A DNA stretch of 64,000 nt from an uncultured Myxococcales bacterium. Its GTDB lineage: Bacteria; Myxococcota_A; UBA9042. The first letter of the stretch is position 1. The number at the start of each line of letters is the position of its first letter. Under the pieces are notes generated by a model that was not told the origin of the DNA, searched no databases, and was given only the letters and a program-made list of their open reading frames with translations. Shown piece after piece: positions 55,620 to 64,000 of the stretch. A program made the position numbers and the translations under genes. Location of the stretch: NCBI GenBank assembly GCA_903840165.1, contig CAIMEY010000108.1, positions 40,640 through 104,639 on the forward strand, read 5' to 3'.

Positions 55620-57197
55620 TTACTCCGGAGCGGCCCCGTGCAGGGCCAACTGAGCGGCCGCCAACTCTTGGCTGGCTGCGGCAATTTCTGCCTCAAGGAA
55701 CTGCGGATCAGCCAGCCAATTGGCGACTTGCCGCAAGCGATGCAAAGTCAGCGCACGGCCAACGACTTCGACGGTCTCAAACAGCGGCGGCGCGGCAGGA
55801 CGCCCGGCAATGGCGACGCGCACGGCCATCAGCCCGTCGCCGACCTGCACGCCAGCTTGGGCCACGGCCTGGCGCAGGGCAGCGTCGATCGCATCATGGC
55901 TCCACTGCAAAAGGCCTTCCAGTCGCGTCACACAGTCTTCGAAAAAAGCCTGGGATTGCTCGCGATTGAGCTTGATGGCGGTCTTCTTTCGGCTGCCGCT
56001 GCCCACCAGGAAGTGCCGCGCCGCTAGGCCAGCGGGCCGATTCGACTCAAAGAACGGCTCGGCATGGTGCAGGAAATCGCCCAGGGAGGTCAGTCTCTCC
56101 TGCACGAGCCGCGCGACGCCCTGATAGCGTTCATCTTCGCGCAGAAAATCCAGGCAGCGCTCGACCAAGACTTCTGGCGTCATAGTGCGTAGATACAGGC
56201 CATTGAGCCAATCGAGCTTTCTGAGGTCAAAGACCGGGCCGCCCAGAGAAATGCGCGTTAAATCAAGGTCATCTGTGAACTCTTGCAGGCTGAACTTCTC
56301 CAGATCGTTGCCCGCCTCATCTTTGCGCGAATAGCCCATCAGGCCTAAGAAGTTCAGCATCGCCTCAGGCAGGATGCCGGCGCGCTGGTAGAACTCCAGG
56401 CTTGTGGGGTTTTTACGCTTGGAGATCTTGGACTTATCGGCATTGCGCAAAAGAGGCATGTGCACAAAGACGGGCGGTTCCCAGCCGAACGCTTCATACA
56501 GCGCCAAGTGCTTGGGCGTCGAATTGAGCCATTCTTCCGCGCGGATCACGTGCGTGATGTGCATGTGATGGTCGTCGACGACGTTGGCCAAGTGGTAGGT
56601 CGGCAGGCCGTCGGACTTGAGGAGCACTTGGTCGTCGATCTGCTTGTTATCAAAGGCAACATCGCCGCGTAGGGCGTCAGCCACGATGGACTCGCCGTCG
56701 GTGCGCATCCGCAAGCGCACCACGTGCGTCTGCCCCGCCTCGGCCCGTAGCCGACTCTGCTCACGATCGAGGTCGCGACAAAATCCATCATAACGCGGTG
56801 TTTCCTTGCGATCGCGCTGATCCTGGCGGATGGCGTCAAGGCGTTCGGCGCTGCAGAAACAGCGATAAGCGGTGCCGTTGTCGAGCAAAGTCTGGGTCGC
56901 CGCGGCGTAGATCGCGCCGCGCTCACTCTGGCGGTACGGGCCAAAAGGACCGCCGACATCGGGCCCTTCGTCCCAGCGAAGTCCGAGCCATGCCAGGGAC
57001 TTGTAGATCATCTGCTCGCTTTGCAGGGTTGATCGCTTTTGGTCCGTGTCCTCAATGCGCAAGACGAACTGTCCACCGTGATGGCGGGCAAAAGCCTGAT
57101 TAAAAAGGCCAATATACCCAGTACCCACATGGGGATCACCGGTCGGACTCGGCGCGATCCGCACGCGCACGGGCTTGATGGGAACTGCAATGGGCAT
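55620..57197 (-). CDS. gltX: glutamate--tRNA ligase
   Basis: This encodes 525 residues from the ATG at 57197, with GGAAGA upstream; 30 more codons to 57287 are not needed. A class I synthetase: the HIGH box is APSPTGDPHVGTGYI (15-29) and the KMSKS box reads KISKR at 257-261. RPEDTDQKRS and EGPDVGGPFGPYRQSER are typical of GltX. It charges tRNA-Glu; no gatCAB genes are in the window, so whether it also charges tRNA-Gln is open. Confidence 0.96.
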   Translation of the reverse strand: MPIAVPIKPVRVRIAPSPTGDPHVGTGYIGLFNQAFARHHGGQFVLRIEDTDQKRSTLQSEQMIYKSLAWLGLRWDEGPDVGGPFGPYRQSERGAIYAAATQTLLDNGTAYRCFCSAERLDAIRQDQRDRKETPRYDGFCRDLDREQSRLRAEAGQTHVVRLRMRTDGESIVADALRGDVAFDNKQIDDQVLLKSDGLPTYHLANVVDDHHMHITHVIRAEEWLNSTPKHLALYEAFGWEPPVFVHMPLLRNADKSKISKRKNPTSLEFYQRAGILPEAMLNFLGLMGYSRKDEAGNDLEKFSLQEFTDDLDLTRISLGGPVFDLRKLDWLNGLYLRTMTPEVLVERCLDFLREDERYQGVARLVQERLTSLGDFLHHAEPFFESNRPAGLAARHFLVGSGSRKKTAIKLNREQSQAFFEDCVTRLEGLLQWSHDAIDAALRQAVAQAGVQVGDGLMAVRVAIAGRPAAPPLFETVEVVGRALTLHRLRQVANWLADPQFLEAEIAAASQELAAAQLALHGAAPE

Positions 57198-57369
57198 GGG
57201 GTCTTCCGCGGCAAACGAGGCAGCGCCGCCAGCCTTGTGCTGGAAGCGAGGGGGCAAAACATTGAAGGCAGCGCCGTTGTAAATCAAGCCTTGGCCATGA
57301 CCTGATCGGTAAGGCGCCTAGCATCCTGGCTAGGTTGCAGCGTTTGGACGGCCGTTACCGTCGACGATC

Positions 57370-58020
57370 CTAGGCCGTACGCGGATCCGCCAAGGCTTCG
57401 CGCAGAAAGGCCTGCACGCCCGGTTGGTCGGCCACGGCAGTTGCCGGCGGAACAGCTTGTGCGTAGAGCGGTTCCAGGGCCACGACTGCTGCGCCAAGGT
57501 CGTCATTGCTGATGACATGCCAGGGTGCAGGGGAGGCGATAAGACCTTGAAGTTCCGTTCTTGCCGTCCTTAGCCGGCGACGTAGGGTTGCTTCGGTCTC
57601 CGATCCGCGTCCCTGCAAACGGCTCACCAGAACTTGCCAACTCGGGGGAAGTACGAAGATTAGGCGCGTCTCCTGCGGGTACTGCCTCCACAAATTGGTG
57701 GCACCGACGATGTCGATGTCGAACAGAACGTCACGGCCTTGATCATGAAGACGTTTGATTTCGTTGCGGGAAGTTCCGTAGAGGTTGCCATGCACCTCGG
57801 CCCATTCGGCAAAGCCGTCTTGATCGCGCAGGGCCTCAAAGGTCGCACGGTCGACAAACCAGTAGTCGACACCGTCGGTTTCGGTACTGCGGATGGGGCG
57901 CGTGGTGTGGCTGACGGAGAAGCCGCGGTCCTCGGGGCTGCGGGCAATGCTGCGGTGCGCCAGCGTGGTTTTGCCGGCGCCAGCGGGTCCAACCAAGACC
58001 AGTAAGTGACCGCCCGCCAT
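57370..58020 (-). CDS. gmk: guanylate kinase
   Basis: This encodes 216 residues, usual size. P-loop GPAGAGKTT (11-19), the GMP-binding stretch SVSHTTRPIRSTETDGVDYWFV (35-56), EWAEVHGNLYGTSRNEIK and DVLFDIDIVGATNL are standard. It phosphorylates GMP to GDP. It begins two bases after the stop of the DsbA-like gene and is 172 bases from gltX. rpoZ, its frequent neighbour, is not here. Confidence 0.95.
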   Translation of the reverse strand: MAGGHLLVLVGPAGAGKTTLAHRSIARSPEDRGFSVSHTTRPIRSTETDGVDYWFVDRATFEALRDQDGFAEWAEVHGNLYGTSRNEIKRLHDQGRDVLFDIDIVGATNLWRQYPQETRLIFVLPPSWQVLVSRLQGRGSETEATLRRRLRTARTELQGLIASPAPWHVISNDDLGAAVVALEPLYAQAVPPATAVADQPGVQAFLREALADPRTA

Positions 58021-58022
58021 GG

Positions 58023-59135
58023 CTATTGAACCGGCGCTGCCGCAGGCTTGGTGCCAGCGGGTACGGGGGCACTCGGGGCCGTTGGGGCAGCGACTTCGGC
58101 GGCTGACCGAGCCCCGGTGGGCGTTGGGGCGGCTGCATGAGCGGCGGCGCGCGTGGCAGGGGCGGTTTCTCCCAGGTCTTCATAGGACAATTCGGCGGGA
58201 AGCTTCTCGCCGGCGGCTTGCAAGGCGTCGCGCACCATCTCTTGAACTTGGGCCATAGATTCAGCTTTATGGCCGTTGACATAGAAGGTCGGCGTGCCGT
58301 CCACACCAGCAGATTCACCGGCTTTGAGATCGGCCTTGACCGCCTCGGTGGACTTGTCCGCGGCGAAATCGGCGAGAAAGCGCTTCATATCCAGGCCCTT
58401 TGCTTGAGCCAGCTTCTGCACAGAGGGCCAGTCCAAGGGCTCCGAGGTGAACATGGCTTCGGCCAAGACCCAGAACTTGCCCTGTTGGTGCGCCGCCCAG
58501 GCCGCCCGGGCCGCGCCTTCGGCATTGGGGTGCACCTTGAGGGGGAAGAACTTGTAAAATAGCTGGAAACCATAGTGATTTTGCAGTTTCACCAGAGGTG
58601 CAGCTGCCCTGCGGCAAAACGGGCACTCAAAATCGCTGAACTCGATCACGACCACCTTGGCGGTTTCGGGACCTAGCCGCGGTGAACTGCCTGGCGCAAT
58701 TTCTGCAACCGTATTGAGGCGTTCAATGTCCTTGAGCAGGGCTTGGACGACCTGCTTTTTTCCCTGCCCTTGCTGCAAGTAGCCGACGACCCCGGCCGAA
58801 AGCTTGATCGCTAGCGGGCAATCGCCGGCGTCCAGGGAGGCTGCGAAGGAACGGGGCTTGCCGCATGGGCAGAACTGCTCGCTCAGAATCTCAGCCAATA
58901 CCTTGCGTTCCGAGGCATCCAGGTCCTTGGCATCGACGCCCTTGGGCAACCCAGCTGGCAGGGCGGTGGGGGCCGCATTGGCTTGGGGCTCCGGTTGATT
59001 GCCCGATTTGGCAGCACTTTCGGCAACCTGAGGGATTTCGACCGAGGCCTGCGTCGACGACGTCGCGTGCTTACAGCCCGAGGTCGCCAGCATCAGCGCC
59101 ATCGCGATCATCAAAAAATGGAAGCGAATCAACAT
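58023..59135 (-). CDS. DsbA-like thioredoxin-fold lipoprotein
   Basis: This encodes 370 residues from the ATG at 59135, with GGAG upstream; the longer frame to 59759 is spurious. Lipobox LATSGC (Cys21). An N-terminal helical domain has SEQFCPCGKPRSF (Cys89, Cys91) and a partner Cys106. The thioredoxin/DsbA domain carries the active-site CPFC at 171-174 (FSDFECPFCRRAAAP) and DGTPTFYVNG. An Ala/Pro-rich tail follows. It should make or reshuffle disulfides in the envelope, which would suit the many Cys-rich surface proteins encoded here; that link is inference. Confidence 0.9.
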   Translation of the reverse strand: MLIRFHFLMIAMALMLATSGCKHATSSTQASVEIPQVAESAAKSGNQPEPQANAAPTALPAGLPKGVDAKDLDASERKVLAEILSEQFCPCGKPRSFAASLDAGDCPLAIKLSAGVVGYLQQGQGKKQVVQALLKDIERLNTVAEIAPGSSPRLGPETAKVVVIEFSDFECPFCRRAAAPLVKLQNHYGFQLFYKFFPLKVHPNAEGAARAAWAAHQQGKFWVLAEAMFTSEPLDWPSVQKLAQAKGLDMKRFLADFAADKSTEAVKADLKAGESAGVDGTPTFYVNGHKAESMAQVQEMVRDALQAAGEKLPAELSYEDLGETAPATRAAAHAAAPTPTGARSAAEVAAPTAPSAPVPAGTKPAAAPVQ

Positions 59136-59529
59136 GTCTACTCCGTGGACGTGGGCCGCCTGACCATGGCTGCGGCGCGCCAGACGAGGCGTACTATGCG
59201 CAGGCTGACGCAGCGGATCAAGGAGACCCCGCAGTGAACGGCTGACAAAGGAAAGCTTTAGGCGTAGATTTAATGGCTTGCGCATCGAGGGAGCACCCGG
59301 CAACGGAACGCGCGTGCCAAGCGGGCGGTCTAGGTGGTCACGGAAGGTACAGCCACGGTGGATCTTCATCCCGGAGTCGATCGCCTTCATTGAACGTGAT
59401 TTCAACGAGAAGAGGCCGGCCCTGCGACGGCGGCCTTGGGTAACGGCTGTGGCAGACCAATTGCGCGCGTGGCGACAAAGGCATACAACCGCCAGCCCTG
59501 CCGGGCCCCTCGCCCGCCGACCGACCACG
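59136..59529. other. divergent intergenic region between the DsbA-like gene and folK
   Basis: About 390 bases; the open frame here is the upstream part of the folK frame and lacks a credible start. No repeat or hairpin recognised. It should carry both promoters. Confidence 0.45.
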
Positions 59530-60006
59530 ATGGCGCGTGTTCTCATTGCCTTGGGCAGCAACCTGGCCGACCCCCAAAGGGGGGTTCTCTTAGGGTGGGC
59601 TGCGGTATGTACCCAATTGCACTTGAAAAATGCAAAATTGAGTCGACTATATCCCAGTGAACCCGCAGAAGGGGCCACAGGGCAACTGTTTTGGAACGCT
59701 GTGGGCGTTGGCGAGCAGGAGCTAGAACCCTTTGAAGTGTTGACTGTTTTGCAAAGCATTGAGAGAGCCTTTGGCCGGGATCGCGGTCGGGAAGGATTTC
59801 ATGGCGCGCGTTCCCTGGACCTCGACCTGATCGATTGGCAGGGCGTGCGACTCGATCACCCGGACCTGGAACTGCCGCACCCACGGCTGCAGCGTCGGCG
59901 CTTTGTGCTGGAACCGCTTGAGGAAGTAGCCCCGCACTTTGTCGACGTGCGCACCGGGAAGTCTGTCCGGCAACTGAAGGCAGAACTGGAGGAACTCGAG
60001 CCATGA
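59530..60006 (+). CDS. folK: 2-amino-4-hydroxy-6-hydroxymethyldihydropteridine diphosphokinase
   Basis: This encodes 158 residues from the ATG at 59530, the family's usual size; the frame upstream to 59278 is unlike HPPK and was dropped, though no ribosome site is evident. MARVLIALGSNLADPQ starts the fold, LFWNAVGVGE follows, and the signature reads ARSLDLDLIDW. It transfers pyrophosphate from ATP to the pterin in folate synthesis. The stop overlaps the next start (ATGA). Confidence 0.93.
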   Translation: MARVLIALGSNLADPQRGVLLGWAAVCTQLHLKNAKLSRLYPSEPAEGATGQLFWNAVGVGEQELEPFEVLTVLQSIERAFGRDRGREGFHGARSLDLDLIDWQGVRLDHPDLELPHPRLQRRRFVLEPLEEVAPHFVDVRTGKSVRQLKAELEELEP

Positions 60007-60707
60007 CGCGAAATTGTCTGAGGGTGCTGAGCTTTTTGCTCCTGGCCACGGCCTGCGCCCATCAAGCGCCCCAACCCAGTGCGTGGGCTCCTTTGGCTGA
60101 GGGCGGCGTAGCGCCTCCCCTGCTGACGGCTTGCACGCCAATCGGCGATGGCAAGGCTGTGGAACAAGCCTTTGATGCTGCGGTGTTGCTAGGCTCTGAG
60201 CAGGACCTAACCGCCTGGCTGCAGGTTGCACTCCACCATTTGGACCCGGCCGATTTGGCGGGAAGTCCTTCTGTGCGCCGCTTTGCCCTGCACGCCGTCG
60301 TCCGTCTTGTGCGAAGTGGCGGATTTTCGGAACGATTTGCTGATATTCGTCAGGCAGTCGATGCCATGCAGGCGGCAGCACCGGATGCGGCGGAGACGAT
60401 CTTTGCCCGGGCGTTTCTGCGCATCGTGCTGATGACTGACGCCGGCGGCCACTTGCACCTAGGCAATCTGGAACGGCAAATCGGCCTCGATCTGCAGCGC
60501 GACTTGCAGCATTTGGTGCAGGCCTATCCCGATTTTGACGGACCAGGACAGTTCGACCGGCGGGCGATCGCCTCGTTGCAACGCCAAGCGGTTGTCATGC
60601 TGGCTGAATCGCCGACCGCCGCTGTCGCCCCTGCTGCGGCGGCGACCCCAGAATTAGACCCAGCCCAGGGCGATTTGCCGACGGCCGACGACCAAGAAAC
60701 GCCGTGA
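60003..60707 (+). CDS. lipoprotein of unknown function
   Basis: This encodes 234 residues. SFLLLATAC gives a lipobox at Cys18. The body is helical (AVLLGSEQDLTAWLQVALHHLDPADL, SVRRFALHAVVRLVRSGGF), perhaps a helical-repeat domain, and it ends in an Ala/Pro/acidic tail. Not recognised. It is coupled to folK in front and to the flippase-like gene behind by ATGA and GTGA overlaps. Confidence 0.75.
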   Translation: MTRNCLRVLSFLLLATACAHQAPQPSAWAPLAEGGVAPPLLTACTPIGDGKAVEQAFDAAVLLGSEQDLTAWLQVALHHLDPADLAGSPSVRRFALHAVVRLVRSGGFSERFADIRQAVDAMQAAAPDAAETIFARAFLRIVLMTDAGGHLHLGNLERQIGLDLQRDLQHLVQAYPDFDGPGQFDRRAIASLQRQAVVMLAESPTAAVAPAAAATPELDPAQGDLPTADDQETP

Positions 60708-61744
60708 ATCCCAAGCGGACAGCCGTTGTTGCCGTGATCTTGGCCTTGGCCGTGGTCCTCGCCGCTGCCCTGATCGCCGATGTGCGCAAGCTACAGGTCG
60801 CACTGACGGCCTATCCAGTGTGGCGCATGGCGGTGGCTTGTGCGTTGGTTTTAGGCAATTACACGCTGCGCACCCTGCGTTTTCGCCTCTACCTAACAGC
60901 CTTGCCCCTGCGTTTGCCGTGGCTAGAAGCCTGGCTGACCTTTGTCGCTGGCTTTGTTGCGACCGTCTCTCCAGGGAAAATGGGCGAAGTATTCAAGGGT
61001 TATCTGCTCAATCGCCGCCGTGGTACGCCCGTTGCCGATGTGGCCGTCGTCGTGGTGGCCGAGCGGTTCACGGACGTTGTTGGTCTGCTTTTGCTGGGGA
61101 CCCTGGCCTTACTAGCACCGGGGACCGGGCCGATGGGCGGGGCCTATCGCGGGGCGCTCGCGCTGATCGTCCTGTTATGCCTCGGTTTCTTGGTCGCCGT
61201 GGTGCATCCCACCCTGGTGCCGCGGGTTCTGCAAGGCGTACAGCCGCGTTTGACCAAGCCCTGGCTGCAGAAAGTCTGGGCGATCATTGCGAAAACCCAT
61301 GGACTACTGCGCCGTCTCTGCGCACCGCGCTGGCTGCTGCCGGGGCTGGCCTTGGCGATGGCGGCTTGGCTGCTCGAAGCAGTGGCTTTTCATTATGTGC
61401 TGCAGGGGGTTGACCCGAGTGTCGGCTTCCCGATTGCGATGGCGATCTACGCCGTGGCGACCCTGGTCGGCGCCGTGTCGATGCTGCCAGGCGGCGTTGG
61501 CACCACCGAAGCTGTGATGATCGCGCTGCTTACCGCACGGCCCCTTGGGCTACACCTGGATTTGGGCACGGCGACGCTGTGCACGCTGCTGATCCGCTTT
61601 GCCACGCTGTGGTTCGGCGTTGGCATGGGCGCTTTGGCTTTGACCGCCTTGCGCTTTCTGCCGGAGATTGCGCCATCCCCCGGGGCTGAGTCGCCGTCCG
61701 TCAGGGTGGAGTCGCCGTCCGTCAGGGCTGGGCCGAAGGCGTGA
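60704..61744 (+). CDS. flippase-like multispanning membrane protein (UPF0104/LPG-synthase TM family)
   Basis: This encodes 346 residues from a GTG overlapping the previous stop. Eight or so membrane helices. Family marks are LRTLRFRLYLTALPL, FVAGFVATVSPGKMGEVFKGYLL, VVVVAERFTDVVGLLLLG, SMLPGGVGTTEAVM and LIRFATLWFGVGMG. Members share the domain of MprF-type lysyl-phosphatidylglycerol flippases and are thought to move or modify lipids. The last 15 residues come from a 21-base duplication. Its 3' end overlaps the convergent amidohydrolase by 23 bases. Confidence 0.85.
   Translation: MNPKRTAVVAVILALAVVLAAALIADVRKLQVALTAYPVWRMAVACALVLGNYTLRTLRFRLYLTALPLRLPWLEAWLTFVAGFVATVSPGKMGEVFKGYLLNRRRGTPVADVAVVVVAERFTDVVGLLLLGTLALLAPGTGPMGGAYRGALALIVLLCLGFLVAVVHPTLVPRVLQGVQPRLTKPWLQKVWAIIAKTHGLLRRLCAPRWLLPGLALAMAAWLLEAVAFHYVLQGVDPSVGFPIAMAIYAVATLVGAVSMLPGGVGTTEAVMIALLTARPLGLHLDLGTATLCTLLIRFATLWFGVGMGALALTALRFLPEIAPSPGAESPSVRVESPSVRAGPKA
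61688..61727. repeat. 21-base direct duplication in the flippase gene end
   Basis: GAGTCGCCGTCCGTCAGGG occurs at 61688-61706 and 61709-61727, a 21-base step that keeps frame and encodes ESPSVRV and ESPSVRA. The second copy reaches into the stop codon region of the opposite amidohydrolase gene. Confidence 0.95.
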
Positions 61745-63047
61745 CCGTCGCCGGTGGCGCAGGCGGCTTGGGCAGGGGCGGCGCGGGCGCGGGGGCTGGC
61801 AAATCCCCCACTGCCGGAACTGACGCCGATCCGGGTACATGGGTCGCCGCAAATTCCTTGAGAAATTTGCGATCCAAGATGCGTAGCGCATTGCCCCGGT
61901 ACAGCTTATCGAGCACCTGGTGCGGCAGGCCGATGGCGTCGATCTTCCAGTTGCCCTGAATCGGACTCGGGTGGGCGATCTGCCGTTCGCTGCTTTCAAA
62001 GAAGCGCCAGTGCGCATCATAAAACGGCTTCACATCAGGCATTTGCGGCTCAATTTCGCCATTACTCCCCAGCATTAGCGAGTCACTGCCGATGCCTATG
62101 TCGGTGCCAAACACGATCCGATCCTGCCATTTGATGAAGAAATCCTTGAGCTTTTGTGGCGGATGCCGGCCAAATTCGCCCAGCCGCGCGGCCACGTCGA
62201 TCCACACATTGGCATTGCGGTTCAGCAGTCCATCGACGTAGTCCAAGTCTTCAGCCGCATTGCCAAAATGCACGGCCACGAACACCGTTTGCGGCTGCGT
62301 GCGGTACAGGCGCTCGGTCTGCTGCAGCAGCACCGGCCATGGTGCAACCGGCGGGCGCTGTCCCTGCATTTGCGCTTGCATTTCAGGAGGTATCCAGCCG
62401 TATGCCCAGTAGGGATGCGCCTTGAGTTCATCCCAGCGTTCATTGGCCGGCGTCAGCGGTTGCCAAAATGCACGTGGATCAGCGACGTGGATCGACACAG
62501 GTACGCCTAACATTGCGCATTTACGCCATAAAGGTGCGAGGCGGGCATCGTCAGGCGGCACGATTTGGTCGTGTTCATCGGTCAGGCCAAGGCCCAGGAC
62601 CTTGGCGATCTTGAGGCCGCGAAAGCCATATTTTTCAACGACTTCCTGCAGTCTATCAGCCTCGCGCTCCGCCCAGGCTGTTCCTGCCGGCAGCGCGGGC
62701 GTACCGAAGTCGCGGAAGTCTGGCGTCATGAAATTCCATATCCTTCCGCCTAGTTTGTCCGAAAGGGTCTTGGCTTCGACCCATTGCAGACCGCCGCGGC
62801 GCCCCGACCCACCGGACAGATTCACCATGGCCTCAATGCCATTTTCCGTCATGATTTGATTGATTCGCGCCAGGCCGTCCAGGGACAGGTGCGCGTGGTA
62901 ATCGATGATCGGCGGGCGCTGCCAAGGCTTGGCTGGCGGCGCTGGAGGCGGCGGGGCAGCTCGGCTACAGGTGCAAAGGCACAAAAGCCATGCAAGAACA
63001 GCAAGATGCCTGAACGCTGGGCGGACAATCGTTATCGGCGTGGCCAT
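61722..63047 (-). CDS. amidohydrolase-family lipoprotein
   Basis: This encodes 441 residues; GAGG seven bases before the ATG. Lipobox LLCLCTC (Cys27), Pro-rich linker, then an amidohydrolase-2-type TIM barrel. Metal ligands His51 and His53 are in DYHAH, with VSIHVADP, AVHFGNAAEDL and a final VFGTDIG Asp. The active site looks complete. Family enzymes hydrolyse or decarboxylate small ring compounds; the substrate is unknown. A lipid-anchored, exported member is uncommon. It ends in a Pro/Ala tail and lies nine bases after the CoA-transferase gene. Confidence 0.85.
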   Translation of the reverse strand: MATPITIVRPAFRHLAVLAWLLCLCTCSRAAPPPPAPPAKPWQRPPIIDYHAHLSLDGLARINQIMTENGIEAMVNLSGGSGRRGGLQWVEAKTLSDKLGGRIWNFMTPDFRDFGTPALPAGTAWAEREADRLQEVVEKYGFRGLKIAKVLGLGLTDEHDQIVPPDDARLAPLWRKCAMLGVPVSIHVADPRAFWQPLTPANERWDELKAHPYWAYGWIPPEMQAQMQGQRPPVAPWPVLLQQTERLYRTQPQTVFVAVHFGNAAEDLDYVDGLLNRNANVWIDVAARLGEFGRHPPQKLKDFFIKWQDRIVFGTDIGIGSDSLMLGSNGEIEPQMPDVKPFYDAHWRFFESSERQIAHPSPIQGNWKIDAIGLPHQVLDKLYRGNALRILDRKFLKEFAATHVPGSASVPAVGDLPAPAPAPPLPKPPAPPATVTPSAQP

Positions 63048-63056
63048 GGGCCTTCC

Positions 63057-63761
63057 TCACGCGCCCGGCCGCGGCCGCACGGTTCGCTGCTCAATGGGCT
63101 TGCGGTAGTCACGTCCCTGGAAGATGCGTTGGACGTAAATGCTCGGCGTATGGATGCAATCCGGTTCAAGTTGGCCTACTTCCACCAGTTCTTCGACCTC
63201 GACAATGGTAATCCGCCCAGCGGTCGCCATCATCGGCGCGAAATTACGAGCCGTTTTGCGGTATTGCAGGTTGCCCCAGCGATCGCCGCGCCACGCCTTG
63301 ATCAGTGCAAAGTCGCCGCGCAGTGCCGTTTCTAAGACGCAGGGTCGGCTAGCGAAATCGCGTTGTTCTTTGCCCTTAGCCACTTCGGTGCCGGCGCCCG
63401 TGGGCGTGAAGAACGCGGGAATTCCGGCCCCCCCGGCGCGGATGCGTTCCGCCAGTGTGCCCTGCGGATTGAGCTCCACCTGCAGTTCTCCTGCCAAATA
63501 CTGGCGCTCAAACTCTTTATTTTCACCAACATAGCTGGAGATCATCTTGCGGACTTGCTTGGCCTGCAGCAGGACCCCAAGGCCATCATTGGTCGTCCCG
63601 CAATTGTTGCTGATGATCGTCAGGTCGCGGGTGCCTTTGCGCAGGATCGCGGCGATCAAATTCTCAGGATTGCCCGACAGCCCAAAACCACTGGACAAAA
63701 TCGTGGCTCCGTCCTGCAAGTCAAACAACGCTGCATCGGCATCAGAAAAAACTTTATTCAT
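63057..63761 (-). CDS. scoA: 3-oxoacid CoA-transferase, subunit A
   Basis: This encodes 234 residues, the normal size of an A subunit. GFGLSGNPENLI (25-36), ISNNCGTTNDGLGVLL, SSYVGENKEFERQYLAGELQVELNPQGTLAERIRAGGAGIPAFFTPTG and RGDFALIKAWRGDRWGNL match the family. It moves CoA between succinyl-CoA and acetoacetate in ketone or amino-acid breakdown. The active Glu sits in subunit B, whose gene normally follows directly; here the next gene is the amidohydrolase. A B subunit may lie outside the window. Confidence 0.92.
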   Translation of the reverse strand: MNKVFSDADAALFDLQDGATILSSGFGLSGNPENLIAAILRKGTRDLTIISNNCGTTNDGLGVLLQAKQVRKMISSYVGENKEFERQYLAGELQVELNPQGTLAERIRAGGAGIPAFFTPTGAGTEVAKGKEQRDFASRPCVLETALRGDFALIKAWRGDRWGNLQYRKTARNFAPMMATAGRITIVEVEELVEVGQLEPDCIHTPSIYVQRIFQGRDYRKPIEQRTVRPRPGA

Positions 63762-64000
63762 AATTTCGCCTGATTAGGGGAGCATGGTCGCGGTGCATTT
63801 GCCGAACGCAACGGCCATCTCACTGCGCGGACGGCAGTATCACTTGTGTCCCTGCCGGTCAACGTCCCGATCCGCCGCTTCTGGCGCAACTCGGCGTTGC
63901 TGCGGCGGTTCGCTCCCTGCGACGACCTCTAAGGTCGCCTCAGTCGTTCACCACCTTGCGCCTTGATTTGCATCCAGAATCGACGTCCGGGAGTCGCGGC

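Noticed and set aside
63857..63862. TTGACC as a -35 box for the CoA-transferase gene
   Set aside because: At 17-base spacing the -10 would read TACTGC, only two of six consensus bases.
63784..63966. 60-codon plus-strand frame at the right edge
   Set aside because: Short, without ribosome site or motif; the last 240 bases show no supportable gene.

Overview
The window looks like a chromosomal segment of a GC-rich member of the Myxococcota (the old deltaproteobacterial myxobacterial grade). The evidence is: MopE-type and DxDxDG calcium-binding-repeat surface proteins; many lipoproteins with Pro/Ala-rich linkers; a PknB-type Ser/Thr kinase followed by a TPR/PEGA protein; a B12-dependent class II ribonucleotide reductase; and two loci that look like parts of the Glt/Agl gliding machinery described in Myxococcus xanthus. 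No insertion sequence, phage, integrase or CRISPR array was seen. Gene order and composition look like an ordinary core chromosome. No species can be named.

Layout. 1-2889 is the 3' part of a large MopE-repeat protein, followed by tRNA-Leu(TAA). 3543-13287 is a five-gene minus-strand cluster: a small secreted coiled-coil protein, three long TPR proteins coupled by ATGA overlaps, and a 100-aa secreted protein. The last three resemble gltD-gltE-gltF/cglF in order and type. A 0.9-kb non-coding stretch with a 19-bp tandem repeat separates it from obg. nrdJ (plus) converges with a minus-strand cluster (19641-24690) of gpmI, a putative CsgG-like/outer-membrane protein, a lipoprotein, a NUDIX hydrolase and a secreted protein. 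24925-27695 holds two coupled lipoproteins. 28017-34234 (plus) holds two cyclic-nucleotide-binding-domain proteins, a tRNA-dihydrouridine synthase, the kinase and the PEGA protein, with a minus-strand FmdB zinc ribbon among them. 34283-36153 is a metzincin-like lipoprotein plus a HEAT-like protein. 36445-41826 holds an outer-membrane-like protein, pyrE (minus), an ArsA-type ATPase coupled to a YfhO-type membrane protein, and a tiny cysteine-cluster protein.

41923-48444 (minus) strings together a secreted staphylococcal-nuclease-like enzyme, a nine-repeat calcium-binding-type lipoprotein, a beta-barrel-like protein with three of the same repeats, and the DNA-uptake channel ComEC. 48955-51560 encodes a TolQ/ExbB protein and two TolR/ExbD proteins in the order of the AglR-AglQ-AglS gliding motor. 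An array of three TACGTA-centred repeats lies in the 0.6-kb gap after the TolQ gene. 52293-64000 is mostly housekeeping: a TPR protein, a thiolase, gltX, gmk, a DsbA-like lipoprotein, the folK-lipoprotein-flippase operon, an amidohydrolase lipoprotein, and a CoA-transferase A subunit without its B subunit.

How it fits together. The most coherent hypothesis is that this genome encodes a Glt/Agl-type envelope machine (TPR periplasmic proteins plus a proton-driven TolQRR stator). A second candidate module (nuclease, calcium-repeat proteins, ComEC) may handle extracellular DNA at the cell surface. Both are inferences from domain content and gene order; nothing here was tested by database search.
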